DNA of 64,000 bases from Sclerodactyla briareus (Eukaryota; Echinodermata; Holothuroidea; Dendrochirotida; Sclerodactylidae): positions 310,001 through 374,000 of the forward strand of contig JAODTK010000555.1 of the NCBI GenBank assembly GCA_026419785.1, read 5' to 3'. The position numbers and the translations under genes were made by a program. Each line of letters starts with the position of its first letter. The first letter of the stretch is position 1. This document shows positions 34,151 to 48,240 of this stretch, piece after piece. The notes beneath the pieces are model-generated. The model ran no database searches. It was not told where the DNA came from and worked only from the letters and a program-made list of their open reading frames with translations.

Positions 34151-36540
34151 GGGTCTCTGAAGTGTCCCAGTAGTATTGTGGTTATCTTGTTTATCAAATG
34201 TCCAGACAAGGAGACACGAATATACTTGAACTGCAACATAATAAGTTTTTATTATTATTATAATAATAAGTTTATTGACTCTTCAGCTCTCATGGTATAA
34301 CCGCGCTCCCTTCTCTTAATCTATGGTAGACTTGTCAACAAAACTGTTCATTTGTTTAACCATAACCTTCTGGTCCAACTTCCTAAGATGCTACGTTTGA
34401 GAGGGTTACATGATCCTAACGGAGGGGGGAATCATCAATGAAGCAGATCCCCCACTTCAACAAAGTCCCCCTGCCCCACCACGACAATTCTTTGTCTGAT
34501 TCTGTTGAAGAGCCCGTTTGGGGAGGCTTACATGTGAAGTATTCAGGGAATCTCAAATAGAGAAAATCTTGGAAAGGAGAACTGATACAGAGAGAGAGTG
34601 CGTGTCTGGCATCTTGCTCATCTTCCCTCCCACGCTCAGTGGATGCTGGCGCCGCCCCCTGTTTTTTTTGGGTTGGTGATCCTCTCATGCCTCATTGAAT
34701 GAAATTTCCGGCTTACTACTTCTAGAACCACAAAGTGATATTCGATGCAATTGAGCAAACGATAGTGGAACGAGTGATATTTTTCGACATCTGGGTCAAG
34801 ACATTTAACCCATGACATGGTTATGTAGTAAATTAATTATTCTGCTACTTTTTGCCGCAGCAGAATGCTTGTTCAATTTTAGGTGATCATGAAGTATCTT
34901 CCTTGTTTGCGTAAGTTGGATAATCACTCAAAGAAATTGCAACGAATCACTACGCATACTTCCGTTCTTGTTCCCCTACGTACCGACACCTATCTACACA
35001 CCGAATATAAACATATCAGACAATTTTCCTGGTCTGCACATCCGCATATATTGGGTCCTAGCCCCAGCAGGGAATACCATAGAGCGAATGCGGTGTCTGA
35101 TAGCGAACTCGCAGAGATGGTGACTCTTGAAAAAAGAATCGAATATATTACATGACGTTTAATGTTAATTAACTATTCGTGCATTCAATCTTCATATGAT
35201 CGATCGTTTGCCGCCATGGGCTAATTGTTGCTCAAATGGCCACTTTCAATGCTTAATAAGTTGATTGGAAGATACCATTACAGCAAGCAACATGCTGCTG
35301 GTGGACGGGGGTTGGTGGAGGGAAAGGAACTACTGCACCCACGCCCCAAACCTTTACTGAGTGAACAGTCATGAATTCTCCGTCACACACACCATTTGAC
35401 ACTACAATGAGTTCGGGTGCCCCCCCCCCCGCGCCCCGTTTTGCAGATTTTCATGTTCCCTTGTGTGCTGTGTGAAGCTTCGGGGTATTGGATACCTGCA
35501 TCACTTTTTTCCAGCAATTCATGGAACAAGTTTTTTTCTATACAGTTTTTCCTCAATGGAGCAAGAAATGAAAAGAGATACAACTTTTTTGACTTAAAAA
35601 AAAAAATGCATCACTACTTAATTGTGTTTTTCAAGACCTCTGCCAATGTCTTCACTGTTGTGTGACGTCTCAATAAAGTTTTGTTTTTATGGGAGGGTGG
35701 GGGGGGGGAGGGTCGGTCGTGTAAAGGAGAAGTAAAGATAATGTGAATATTGAAAAGGGGGTGGACGGGAAGGGGCATTCTAATAGCATGAGAACGTCAG
35801 TGGTGATTTGGGAATTTATAGGGCGAGAAAATGTAACTTTAGAAGAACTCTACCTAACGCCAAATATGGCAATAGATCCTTTCCATCCGTCATCGGCAAC
35901 CTATTACTTCTGACTTTATACTTGAAACTTGCTGTTGAGCTTTTTTAGGTTTGCTTCACATGACCTTCGAACCCCACCTTAGGGTTGTCTTCCTCTCTAA
36001 ATCTGCAACCCCATAATTCGAACTTCATAAACAATTGTTTCGGATGCTTGCTCCTAACGACCAAAAGGAACCCGAACCTAACGTAAAGTGAATAAGGTTC
36101 GGTCCTCCCAATAGGACTGATATATGCTTGCGTTCAAAATATATCGGGTTTTTGTTTTTTTTTTTGACAAGCTTATGAGGTCTTCTCAAACCTGCGAGAG
36201 ACACACGCAAACACACATACACACACATAGGCACATATGCGAACGCTGCTTGGTTGCAAAGATTCCTTCTGCCGATTCATTACTTACGACTATTAAAAAA
36301 ACCCCCTCCCCCCCCCAGAACAGTGCCTTGTATGCGTTTACTAAATGTCATCCCTCGTGGCCATTATATCCCCGCACCCGGCCGGGACCCTCCAGGCGGT
36401 AGCGAATAACTTTCCAACAACGCTTCACCCGATTTACCTCACTCGGTACACATTCGGCCTACGAATCTCGAATGGGTTCGAAAGTGGGCGTCGCGCAATG
36501 CTGGGGTCGCTATTTTGCATAGTTTACGCGAACATTTTAC
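34151..36540. other. No gene; microsatellite-like tracts
   Basis: A TTA-type tract with a local palindrome (ATTATTATTATAATAATAAG) lies at about 34250-34270. C-rich tracts occur near 35420-35436 and 36303-36317, a G tract near 35699-35709, and a CA-rich stretch at 36199-36237. No protein family was recognised. Confidence 0.45.
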
Positions 36541-36870
36541 GTTAGTCGGATTGAACGAAACTTGATGGTAGGGAGCTCTAGTTGCTCCCGAAAAATGTGG
36601 AAGTCATTCAGGGGCATCGGAGGTCAAATTAGCATAAATTTCTGCATTGTATGAAACTTGGTGGATGGGGCTACATTTTGTTCCGACAAGCCATTTCACG
36701 GTCCGTGCGTCAAATTTTTCATAACTTATGTTCTTTTTTTGTAACTTCCATGGATTACATCAAAACTTGGTGGACGAAGGCTATCTTCGTTTCTTCCCTG
36801 ACCAAAATGGAAGTCTTTATGGTTTGTCAGATACTTCTTCCCGATGATTGCTCTGAAGCGGGGATTCACG
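36541..36870 (+). repeat. Repeat module of about 100 bp, three diverged units
   Basis: The phrase GAAACTTGATGG.AGGGAGCTC occurs near 36557, GAAACTTGGTGGATGGGGCTAC near 36652 and AAAACTTGGTGGACGAAGGCTA near 36761, about 95-110 bp apart. Each is followed by TTTTTC/TTGTTCC-like and GGAAGTC-like stretches. This is a long-period tandem module, old and strongly diverged. Confidence 0.65.
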
Positions 36871-37389
36871 TGGGTTGTTCAGCCGCCTACTATTTCTAGT
36901 TTACCCATTGTAAAGCTCTCGCTACCCTTACTGCGTCGATCGCGTCACAATCATTCAAACCATACTTCACCATATTTGTGAATGAGGACTGCTACAATTT
37001 GTCATATCCGAAAAACTGGGTGATTGAACGCTCTTGCAGCTTATTTTTGTCATTATCAATCCAGGCAACTGTACACTGGTAACAGTTGACCTCCTGCATA
37101 AACCCGTCCTTGTGACGAGGCTCCTTATATCTTTCATTTGGCTGCCGGACCTATCCACACAGTTCGCCTCCTAACAGGATCGTTAGTCAGTGTCATTGGA
37201 TCACGTAAGAAACTTAAATTAACTGGTGTTGTAATCCGGAAATAACTCACGAACGAGAACTGCTGAAGTAGACCCACGCTCACGCTATAGAAGGTGAATA
37301 ATTTTGGAATGTAGATAGTATAATGGTTACGCTATAGTGTCGACATTCAATAGACTCGAATTCAACAAGCACTATGGAATTAACCTTCT
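36871..37389. other. No gene recognised
   Basis: There is no open frame with recognisable motifs and no repeat structure apart from the end of the module to the left. Confidence 0.4.
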
Positions 37390-39720
37390 TTTATTTTCTA
37401 TTTTTTAACAAAGTGATAAGAGTAAGGGCGAACTCATAATTGTCTAAACAAATGAGGCAACCCCAAGCACGAGGAACTAAAAGAAAGAAGAGAGATCCAG
37501 GTTGTTGATTCTACTCTTGAACCGCTGGAGATCATAGCAGGTGGAAATACATCCCGAGGAAGCCTATTCAGGCACGCGAAGTGCGGGAAAGGAGCGAGCA
37601 TAGGTTTCGTGCGATGACGTGGAAGATGTGACCGAAACGGGTGGCTGGAGAAAAGAGCGATTATGGCGAAGTAACCTCGAAAGGAGGCACAGCATCCCCA
37701 AGCTCAGAAGAACATTGACCATAAAAGTAGCGGAAAAGGAGACAGGGAGATGATACAGATCTGCGATGAGAAAGAGGCTGAATGAGGAGTAAGGAAAAAA
37801 AAATGATCATCGTTGATGAGACGAACGGCCTTTGTTCTCTGAATACGATCAAGGACACTGAGGACAAGGATGGCTAAGCTCCACCCCATATATGGCAACC
37901 ATATTCCATTAGGGAGCGAGTTTGGGCTTTGTAAAGCATAATTAGCTGTTGTGAGGTGAAGTAATTCCTTGCCCAACTTTCTAGAAATGTTAGTAGCGAT
38001 AGACTTGATATGAGAATTCCAGGACATGTTGATGCTGATTTCCACACCGAGGATATTAAGAGAAATAGACTGAGGGACATCTGGTCAGCCATGGAAATAG
38101 CCGGTGTCAATCAGAAACATGCCGACCAGAAATCTGCAAGTTCTGAGTTTTAGATTGTTGAAGGTAACCAGATTAGCAGTGCCCCAGTTCAAAATAGTAT
38201 GTGATATGGTTCATCTGACTGGCAACTAGGGAACGGTTATAGACAAAATCATTCCGCTTCTGGGGATGAGGAAAGCACAGACATTGGTGAAGGGTAGAAT
38301 CCTCAGCAAAGGAGTGAATACTATAGGAGGTAGAGCTAAGAAGGCCATTGATAAAACATAGGAAAGGTGGTGTAGGAGAAAAAACACAACTTTGAGGAAC
38401 ACCAGCATTGATAGGGAAGGTCTCGGAGAGAGCACCTCAAACCGAACAGAGATAGAGCGACAGGTAAGAAAGCTGGCAGTCCAGAAGTTAGAGGGGATGT
38501 GTGAAACCAATATGAAAGTGGTAAGTTGGCAAGGCGTCTGAAACAACGTCGAGCTAGTTTCATTAAGTGGTAAAAGTTGGGGGAGGATGAGCATCGGTAT
38601 CAGATGGAATTAGAAGAGAATAGCTCGGCAAAAGTTTTAGCTTTAGAGGTGGCATCACTGGCCAAAGAGCCATCAGATTTAACCAGTAGAGGAAATTTGA
38701 AGCAGAAATTCTGGGACACAAGAGTTGGCCAGCGACCAAAATGACGCTACCAGAAGGGCAGGATAGAAGTTTATTAGCCATACGTGAATGAAGAGTTTTT
38801 TGCCTTATCGATTGTCTCAGAGCACACATTACGAGCATGTACATAGGTGTTGACGAGAATCAGTGAAGGTGAAGATAGCCACCGCCGAAAGAGCCGATTC
38901 TTCTCCTAGACGCAGTGGTACATTGATGATCGGACCATGTATTGATGAAGAGGAGCCTGATCTTAGAGTGTAAGGAATACACGTGTTCACTCCCATAAGA
39001 ATAATTTCCGAGAAAGCAGAAGCAGAGGTAGACGGATCATCTGAGAAAGTAACTTCATCCCAAGGGAAGTCTGAGCAAAAAATCCCGGAAGACCAAACCA
39101 GTTAGCTTTGGATTAGTTCCAGAGTTTCTGCTTTGGTGGGAGCTTGGGCTAGGGATTATATGATTGGGACAGGAAGATGCATTGGTCTAGGAGCCATAGC
39201 ATAAGCAGTGCTGACTGTCAACAAGGACTGAGTGGGGACAAAAGATTCAGCATGTTAGAGTTCGAGCCCGATCCTGTATCGGGTGGAGAATTGATGAGCG
39301 GGGAGACCGTTGGTAATAGCAAAAGACTCTGCTTCAACACGGCTTGTCAGAGCCAGTAGAGTGAATGAGTCATTCTGCATTATGCACATTGAAATCACCT
39401 AGTATATCCATTTTCCAGTCATTGTATCGTTTGATTATTGAAAAAAAAAATTCAAACAGCATAGGTGCGATGAGATTTAGAGCCCTATTGATTATTACAG
39501 TTGGGCGATAGACACAACCGAACACCTTATTCAGGAGAGGACTAGAGACTTTGATCCAGAGAATTGAAAGCCATCACAACATAGATCAAATTCAGAAAGG
39601 CGGCTGACAGGGATGCTGGCGTGGATGACGGCGTACCTCCAGCCTTGAATGAAAACGGTATTAAGAAATGTCGTTGGGACACTGGATAATGTGTTGAATC
39701 AAGAGGAGATTGGATCTTGT
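37390..39720 (-). mobile_element. LINE with endonuclease and RT, frame-broken
   Basis: From 5' to 3' on the minus strand the element carries an APE-type endonuclease region. This includes SRLSEFDLCCDGFQF near 39550-39600, FGCVYRP near 39510-39530 and ILGDFNVHN at 39379-39405. LINSPPDTG and NMLNL follow near 39250-39310. The RT carries INAGVPQ with VFSP (about 38370-38412) and FAEDST at 38296-38310 where FADD is expected. RNDFVYNRSLVASQMN comes next (about 38208-38256), then KAQTRSLMEYGCHIWGGA (about 37880-37930) and LDRIQRTKAVRLINDD (about 37810-37860). The C-terminal RFKSRINNLDLSSF lies near 37480-37520, followed by an A-rich 3' end. Frames shift many times and the first catalytic aspartate is glutamate. 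It resembles Jockey/CR1-group LINEs. The 5' limit is uncertain because the strand upstream of 39720 shows only weak similarity. Confidence 0.9.
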
Positions 39721-41689
39721 TTTCAGTTAAAAGATAGATAATGAGCTGGGCCATGAAGAGTTGGTGGACATTGAATTTGCGGTGGGCAGACCGCGGTAGA
39801 TTCGCAAAAGAGAGAGAAAAGAGAACCAGATGTAACATTAGGGGCTGCAGTAGGTGGGTATGGGAAACTGAAATAACCATTGTATTGAGGGGAAGAAGGG
39901 ATGACAAAGGCCACACCAGGCAATTGAAAAGCCCACGACCCGACAGACATTGACTAGGACTCATTCAGAGAGCACGGACCTCGAATGGGCACCCCAAAAC
40001 ACCGACCTAGGAGTGACATCTAGTCGCGAACTAGCAGAGGAGGTGCCTCGATTTTCCCCAGATGACAAGGCCGCGTCCCAAGGCCTACCTTGGTTCGGGC
40101 CTCGGCATCTAACGGTAGGCATGCAGCGCACGACTCCACCTGTATCCTCTTGCCCAAGAAAAAGGACCGTTCCATGGGTATCAAGGCGAAGCTGGGGTAC
40201 ACAAGGCCTACCAGTCCTCAGAAGAACCGGCGACCGACCCCCCTGAACTTGGAATGATGCGAAATGTTACGGGCAAAGAGGGCCTGAAACGCAAGGGCAT
40301 CACTAAAGGCATCAAAGGATCGGCGGTGGCACCTCCCCGGGCGGCAAATCAAGAGTTGCCTACCACCTAAAAAACTGCTGGAACATTGATGACTGTTATC
40401 TACAAGGAATATGGCCATGTACAAAAGGGCTTTCCAACTACTAACCGTATAATATTTCATAACCAAATTCAGGAGTCGTTTTCCTTGCTAGATGTCCATC
40501 TACTGAGCTCATATATGCTTTATTATGAGTACTATATCAGCTATAGAATCTCATACTTGACATGTGAGATCCTCAAATGGTATGAACTATACCTAACAAC
40601 CCCTCATTGTTCGTGTTCAGGTCAAAAGGTCCTATACATTTATATTTTGGCCTAATTAGTCAAATCGTTCATACGAATACCTTTTAACCCGCCTGAATTA
40701 CTGAGGCCGCACACTTGCAATGTGGTTTTCTAGGCTTGAAGTATAACATCAGGATTCCACCAGAGTTTTCAATAATGTGAATGTCCGAACTTAGAGGGAG
40801 CTGTTAAACGGAACAATATTCTATATCCAAATCACATGTCCTTATACCATTGCCCGTTGCCTTTGACATGAACATAAGATGACGAGGATATCGCTACCAG
40901 TCTGACTTTTCGTTCCAGTCCTAAAAACCTGAATACTGGAGCACTCCGAATTCTCCATGAAACTCGCATCCCCGCACCATGCCAGCTACCACCTATTAGT
41001 ACTGAGTCACATTTAAAGTCTACACATTATCCAGTGAATGCCGAAGAGCTAAGAATCACTGGTCTCCTGAATACAACACGAAGAACAATTTACTGACACC
41101 GGCAGTTGATTTGACAGGCGGAGAGGCGCAGACATTGGATGTCAATCAATATTTGTTATATCATTTATTAGCGAGTTACAATTTGAATGTTAAACACACT
41201 TGTTAGACTTACATTTCCTCACATTTTGTCGCATCAAGTACCGCAAGTTAAGGGACGCGTAGAAGAAGAAAAATCGTCTTGCTTGAGTTACGCTCAGTGG
41301 TACTTTTCTAGCCTGAATCGATGGAGATTTAGTGACGAGGCCAAGGCGACATTCATTCACGAACGGGGAACTTTTCGAAGTGGGTGAAAAACCATCTGCT
41401 TTCCTCTTCAGACAAGAAAAGTACCATGCCGAACGTGGTTTTTCAGGCTTTAACTAAACTTTACACAGTTACGCACCATTGATTGTATGTTATATCTCTT
41501 CCTAAATAATTTGAATGCTTCTCTTGATGAGCAGAAGGGGCCCGCCTTGAGAGTCCATACTATTGAGATATGAAAGTTTCCTCAGCTTTTGTCATACAAG
41601 TCTCCTGAGTGAGGGCCTTCCTTATGAGTTTTTCATCTTACTCCTTAGACTTAGTGGGGGATGAACTTGGTTTTCTATAAGAGGGTCAT
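39721..41689. other. Possible 5' LINE remnant, then non-coding
   Basis: Minus-strand frames at 39723-39964 and 40020-40466 may be the degraded 5' part of the adjacent LINE, because they continue in its direction, but no conserved motif could be read. From about 40470 to 41690 I see nothing identifiable. Confidence 0.3.
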
Positions 41690-42880
41690 TATGCCCGATT
41701 CCCACGGGCGGGTGTGGTTACTTGGCTTCCGAAAAGAGGATATAATCGATCCTACAAACTGCGGCCTATTGTTGTTGCTCTAACTGATATCAAATTCTTG
41801 CAAAGATCTTTCAGATTAGACTTCGTGACCGTTATTCCTAGTATCAATTATGATTTTAAATGCGCGGTCCCTGGAAGATCAATTCATAATAACTTAGTTA
41901 TCATTAGGATTTGTTAATAATGCTGATTATTTAGGAAAAGCCGGTTGCTCTCGTGAAATTTGATCAGTACAAAGCGTTCGACCCCCAACTTTAACTGGCA
42001 ATTCTTACTGAAGGTTCTTGACAAAATGAAAATTTGAGAGGATTTTTTGCAATGGATTCCCATTCTTTATTACAATATTCGGAAAAAGTCCCCCCCCCCC
42101 CCCCCCCCCCCCCGTTAAAAATAATTGTTGATGGTAATATGTCTGACCCTTATCTCGTGGTTGTTTTAGTCAAGGTGTCCTTTGTCTCCTTCTCAAAGGA
42201 TATGTTACTTTAACTGAACCGATTGCCCGGTATTGATCAACTATGACAATATCTTTGTGTTTACAATCACTGGTAGAACGGTAGTCTCGTCAAGCTCTCC
42301 AGTATGCACGATGTCAGTTGTTGTTGCCACAAGTTCATGATGCTAACGCTATCTTGAAGCGGTTACCGTCTTTTCGAGAAAGTCCCTTGGGGGGGGGGGG
42401 GGGCTTTCGTTTAATCTTCATAAAACTAGTGGCATCGTGTTGGGGGTTTTGTTCATAGGCAAGTTTACCCCAGATATTCCCTGGAGCACCTGCTCCATAC
42501 GCATTACTGATTTGTTTTGGGTCGACTAAAGATGTTAATTCCTATTAGTCGAACAATCAAAGTTTCTGTGTCTCGCATGGATTCTTGGAACGAGTCCTGT
42601 TATTAACTCACTTATTTCCCGTTAATTCTATTTCATGCGCCTGTTCATTTTGTACCTGAATTTAGTTATTAATACCTGGCGAAGCAGTACTCGCCTTCTT
42701 TTGGGTAGAACTGAAGCATTGTTTTCACTAAAACGTAGTTACTCCGAGGAAAACACCGGGGGTTTGGCATCGAATAAAATGATTGCGCTCCGGTTAACAC
42801 CACTTCCGGGCTACGGAAGGACATCGCCGTCGTGTGTGTCTTTTTCTCAGAAGGTTTTAATCGCCAAGCAAATTCGAGTA
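41690..42880 (+). mobile_element. L1-like (L1/Tx1 group) LINE RT fragment
   Basis: The order of motifs is that of L1-type ORF2. KLRPIVVALTDIK is near 41757. CAVPGRSIH follows at 41861-41887, VALVKFDQYKAFDP (RT motif A) at 41944-41985 and WQFLLKVLDKM near 41997-42030. QG.L.LLLKGYVTLTEPIAR is near 42172-42230, SLCLQSL near 42250-42275, FNLHKTSGIVLGV near 42412-42450, and a GGLASNKMIALRLTPLPGYG block near 42760-42820. The YADD active site expected before SLCLQSL reads as YDNI, consistent with a small deletion. The copy is further broken by a 24-C tract (42090-42113) and a 15-G tract (42389-42403) placed where coding sequence should run. It lacks the endonuclease and is not functional. Confidence 0.85.
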
Positions 42881-45800
42881 TTTCTCACAATTTGGTCCAC
42901 CTTAGGACAACGTCATATTTGTTCTCCTTCTTTGCTACAATGCGTGTGACGTCATTAAAAAAAACTTTTAACGTTTTGCAGCTTTACAGCCAAGCGACGT
43001 AGTATGCTGCAGTGCGGCCAACCATCCTAATAGACCATGGCATATCTTTTGGCCCCTGGTCCTTTTCAGAGACATTTTGTCTAAAGGTTTTCAGTGGCGT
43101 TTTTAGCTCAGGTTCTTCCTACAGGGAAAAAAAAAAAAAAAAAAAAAAACTCGAAGACTGGTTTATAAGTTATAATCTGTCTTTTTGCGGGAGGATGCGG
43201 CTCATATTTAAAATGGAATTAGGAATGTTCTTATATTATGGTGCGATGTCCTACTATGATTTTCGGTGGCAATGATGATCGGAATAATCGTGGGATTACT
43301 TATTGATTAGAAGGAGGCTAATCACATGATATTTCACTGAATCCACACAGAGCACTACGTCATTACGTGTACACTATTATAACAGATCCCTGCTACAGTT
43401 TTACGTATGTCGAGCCTTCCAGTTTACTCGAATGCTTCGGTAGGAAGAGGAAAGACCCACAATTCGTAACGGTAGAAACAGTTGACTGCAGGATTCACCT
43501 CGACAACCCTAGCAAACGGTAGACCACCGTCGTCTTCTTAGAACGCCCAAAAAAAACGTTTTAAAAAAAATTATATTATTGTAAATGGTGATCTGTAGCC
43601 TTGGAGCGTTTCATTGTTTATAGTGATCCCCAGAATAATATTCGTGAGAAATACGCTTGTCGCAATTGCCGTCTTCGCAACGCCTGTAATTGTAATGAAG
43701 TACAAATACCGCTTGCTCGTGTCCAGTTAGCTGTAAATATGTTTAATTCAATTTACTTGCCCGTCACTATTGCGATCAACTTAGCAAATTATTCATTTAA
43801 CAACAGTACAGCTTGATGCTCAATGCTTCCTTGGTATTTTCTGTTGGCTGGTGGTATTCTAATTGCTGAAAAATACATGTCATCGAGTGCAAAGCCTCGT
43901 TTTATTGGCCAATGGCATAACCGACGAGTCACTTAATGCGAAGAGTGCAAAGTCAGATTGCTTTCGCATTTTCCGCGCTAGCATTTGCCATCCAAACTGA
44001 ACTACTACTGAATTTCTGCAGTGGGTCCGGTTTTGTAATTCATCCAGCCTGTGATTCTGTTTTGCTACCCGCGTTACGGGCGTGAACGGGGTGAGGGGGG
44101 GGGGGGGGGGTGGTTTAATTTCGACTTCTACAAGATGAAAGCATCGAAGCGCTATATATTTCATGCTGGGTTGGGTTTTAATATTAACTTTCAATTTGGT
44201 TCCGGGATTTTCGTTTAAAGCATGTGTATATCATATTCAGATTTTAATAGTTAATCTAATATTCGCGCAGTTCGTTTTTGTGAGCAGATATCATAACCCA
44301 TTCGGGTTCAACGGGTTTTTAAACGATAATATATCCGTATATCTAGATTAATTGATAATTTATCCTGATTTGTTATGATTACCGATCACGTATTTCGGTA
44401 TCAGTATAAGCACCACGCATATTTTTAGGCTTCATGTCTCTACTGCTGTAGCCGCTATCGAAAATAATATCAGCTGTCAACGTGGGGCTTTCCTAGTTCT
44501 TGTATATTCTGTACTCCATAGACATCCGCTGCTATAACTTGACCGCGGAAGCGCGAAAAACCTAATTGACGGACTTCTAACACAAGTGGTCAGCGTTAGT
44601 GTTGGAAAATGTTAGCGGAACTGCATTTAAGTTTCAAAATCTGCACTCATCTTTGGCGTTGACACTAACAGGTGGGTTCCTACTTCCTCGTGCAGTACTG
44701 TACTCTGCTCTTGTAAATGTATATCGAGGGAGTAAGACGAGAGACATGTCATTGTGACGCGTTTTAGGAGGAAGTGAAAGAGGCCTCATGATGGAAGCAA
44801 GAATCCTCCACCATAATGAAGTTTTCGCCAGCGTCTTGTGTGTATTACCAGAGACCCCTCCGGACCATTTATGTAATAAAGCCATGAAATTGTCATTTAT
44901 GGAGCGTGGACGAAATAAGCTGAGGCTACACCACCACTATGCAGTGGTCATTTCCTTTTTATACGGTTTAATGTAAGGCTTTAATAACTACAGTTTTGAC
45001 AATATTTATCCGTCAGCATAAACTCCATTGCTGAGGAGTTACTTAAAGGTTTCATAGTCAGAGGAACTCCGCCACAGCTTGGTAAATTATTTATGATAAG
45101 CAGTCCTGATAGGAAATTGTTAGATGGTTTATAATTAGTAGTATTGCAGGTCAAACGCAGCAGTTGGATTGCCCTTATCATTGAGTATATGTTAAGTCTG
45201 AAACGTTGGAAGATAATTGCCTCTCTTTTTTGGATTATCGACATGGGAAGGAGCACTGAAAGGTAAGTTATCAGGCGCGAATCTGCAACCGAATGTCATG
45301 GGCAATGAGAAATACATCCTAGCATTTTTCACGGTAAGGTCCAACGTATTGGAGAAAAATTTTTGAAGTACTTGGAATTCGTCGAAATTCGTCGAATTCG
45401 TTCGTATATACAGCTAGCGAGCTCACGCAATACAACCGGCAATGTTTTGCGGCTCACACTGTGAACTATGGAAGACTCTACTGTGTATTGGCTTGTGATG
45501 ATGTGTACTATTCACTGACCGATTCAATGTAATATATTGTAGATTAAACCTCTTTAGAATGTTTCTCAGTGCAGTGAGCCACTCATCAAAATGCAACAAA
45601 CACGCTTGACCGTTGATCAACCTCTAATCAAACCGAGGTACGATCGGTTAACAATCGGCAGGTCCTTCGCCTAACTAAATGCCAGAAGAGAGGTCGGAAC
45701 GGTTGACCAGTGTGTGAGACACGTAATTCGGTTATTCTGGTCTATCGATATAACAGGACCCAGAATATAGAGCAAATCAATCGGAATCGAATTCGCTAAC

Positions 45801-48240
45801 TACCGCCAGCCGTCATCGCGTTCAATACAGGCAGTAATCAGGCCAACGCGATTTTGAGAGGGCCACCGCACACATTGATTAACTTGTGCCAGGTAAGGGA
45901 GCAACCATCCCTTCCTGTGTTATTTGATTTCCGAGAGAAGCAGGAGGCGCCTGGTCGAATGTATAAATGAACACAGGGCCGAATTTGTCCTCACAGAACG
46001 GAACCCCGACGTTTTCCTCTTCCCTAACAAAACTTTGATTGCTTGATTGATACACTACACCCCATGGGTCATCCCGAATACCAGTTACACTAGGGGGGAA
46101 ATTATTGGTTTCTCCTCGGTAATAGATGCTGCATTCTACAACCCTATTTGTCCTGATAGAATGTGATGCCAGCGAAACTACATTCGACTGGTGGGCACAA
46201 CATTCTGTAACCCGGATAATTGCCATGCATGGTATTGTAGAGTGGCTACGTAATTAGTTGTTGGCGTGTATTTCCACTTCATTATTTGTTGGATCTGTTA
46301 GTCTGTATTGCCACTCCGTGTTTCTAATTTGTTAATAGCTATCGTTATGTAGATACGTCGCATTCCTGCCTTATGTGAATTACGTAATTATGTTCGTTCA
46401 CCGTCTTGTACGTGCTGCGAAGGGCTAGTCTCCATATTAGAGAAGATAATGAAAACGTGATCATGACGGAGTCGATCACATAGTAACAAAAATTTCATGT
46501 CATACTCAGCCTTTCGGTCAATGTTTCCATGCAAAGGCAGACCCAGGTAAAACCACATGGTCAAAAGAAACCACTGCAATAACACAGCATCTCAACACTG
46601 CGGCGCTCCGTTAGTATCCATGCACATGCTGTTTCAACTGATTAGCGCTAGGCCACCATGCTAAGGACGCGGAATGCTTTCTCAGAAGGTCGAGGATCAA
46701 TTTATGCCGAATATAATGGAGAATAGCTCATTTATAACTTTTGTTTGGGTGGAAGGCTATGGTCAAAATATCTGTATAAAATCCATCTGGAGTACCGGTA
46801 TTTCTTGGAAATACAAAGGCAGAGAGAACCGAGCTGAAGGACCCGTCACCTGATCATTAAAACGGAAAAGTCTATGATGAGAAATGTTTAGTCCACAAAC
46901 TACATATATTAATGAGGGTTTGAAGTACCGGAAAAAAAAAAAAAGAAATTCCTGCGATAGGCGCCCCGCTCCCGTGAGCCCCCTCAACTGTGTTTGCTGC
47001 AGTTCGCACCCGATCTAGTAAATGGAGTTATATCGTTTAGGCCTGGGATAGGCAAACAACAATTACAATTACAAGTGTGGGTAAAGGTACGCCAGCAATA
47101 TAGGAGAATGAATCAATTATTCCACCGAAAATGTTATATTAAAAAAATCAAAATTAACAAAAATGATATAGGGGACTCCCAACCGGAGACAATTCTGTGA
47201 ATGCGACAATTCTTGATCAAGCGCCATGCGAGACGCGAAACATCAATAATCATTTTTATATATGGTGTCCACTAATTCAACAACGAACGTTCAAATGATG
47301 ACTCCCGAAAAACGTCCAAATCGAGCAGTGATTGTGTAGGCCTATATACACTGTCGTAAGCGCTCTTTCTGGATTTTTTTTTTTCAAAAAGGCACTGGGC
47401 GCTGTTCGTAATGAATGCTGGTTAGGGGTTTGTGATTTTCTATCGAACTAGTTACGTGGACGCCCAGATCCCACCTTCTGGAGTTGACCGGAAAGACGCC
47501 AATTTCGTACCAGTATTACACTTGATTGAGTCTTGCGATCCCTATTCAGTCCAGACATAAGGTTCGTATTCTGTAATTCATTGCTGCCGCCATCTGTAAG
47601 TTATACAGCTTGTCTTTCACCTATGAACGTTCCCTTCTCAGGGGTGCACAAAACTAACATACTCTCTATCATGCGCCGCAAGAATTGAACCTATTCATCT
47701 TTCTATATAACGCCCTCTATTCCTTTATTTCCCTCGATTTCCTTTAAAAACATTATTTGCCACTGTTAGGTAATTAAAACGATATTTCGCCTGACAACAA
47801 TGCTTTCGATACTGCATTACTAGTCCCAGCATTTGATCGTATAATGACTGATTTCTTGGCAGGGAATAATAGGTGGTTCCTTTTGCCTGGGTTCCTCCTA
47901 TCTATAGTACAGCTGACTTGTCCAACGAAGACGTATGTGAGTTGTTTTTGCCTGAAAATTTAAAGATACATTTAGAGAGATATAGATATCTCGAAAGTTT
48001 GTGTAGGTACAGTTAGCGAATCGCGCTACGTAATTGTGGTTCATTCAGCTGCTAATGCCCTACCTTTCATATGGCCATAAGAGCTGCTATACTAAAAAAC
48101 CTTGTCATCCAATTTTCTACAGCGTTCATACAGTTATTGTTATTTATCTGCTTCACCGTTGTGTTCGTGGTGAAGGATGCGTGAGACTGGGGGATAATTA
48201 CGGGCAGCTTGTTCCATATCCGGCATTAGGGGGCCAATAC
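42881..48240. other. Long non-coding stretch with homopolymers
   Basis: A tract of about 23 A lies at 43127-43149 and a 16-G tract at 44095-44110. Short direct repeats (GAATTCGTCGAAATTCGTCG) occur near 45377. Open frames up to 115 residues show no family resemblance. No RNA gene or inverted-repeat element was found. Confidence 0.4.
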
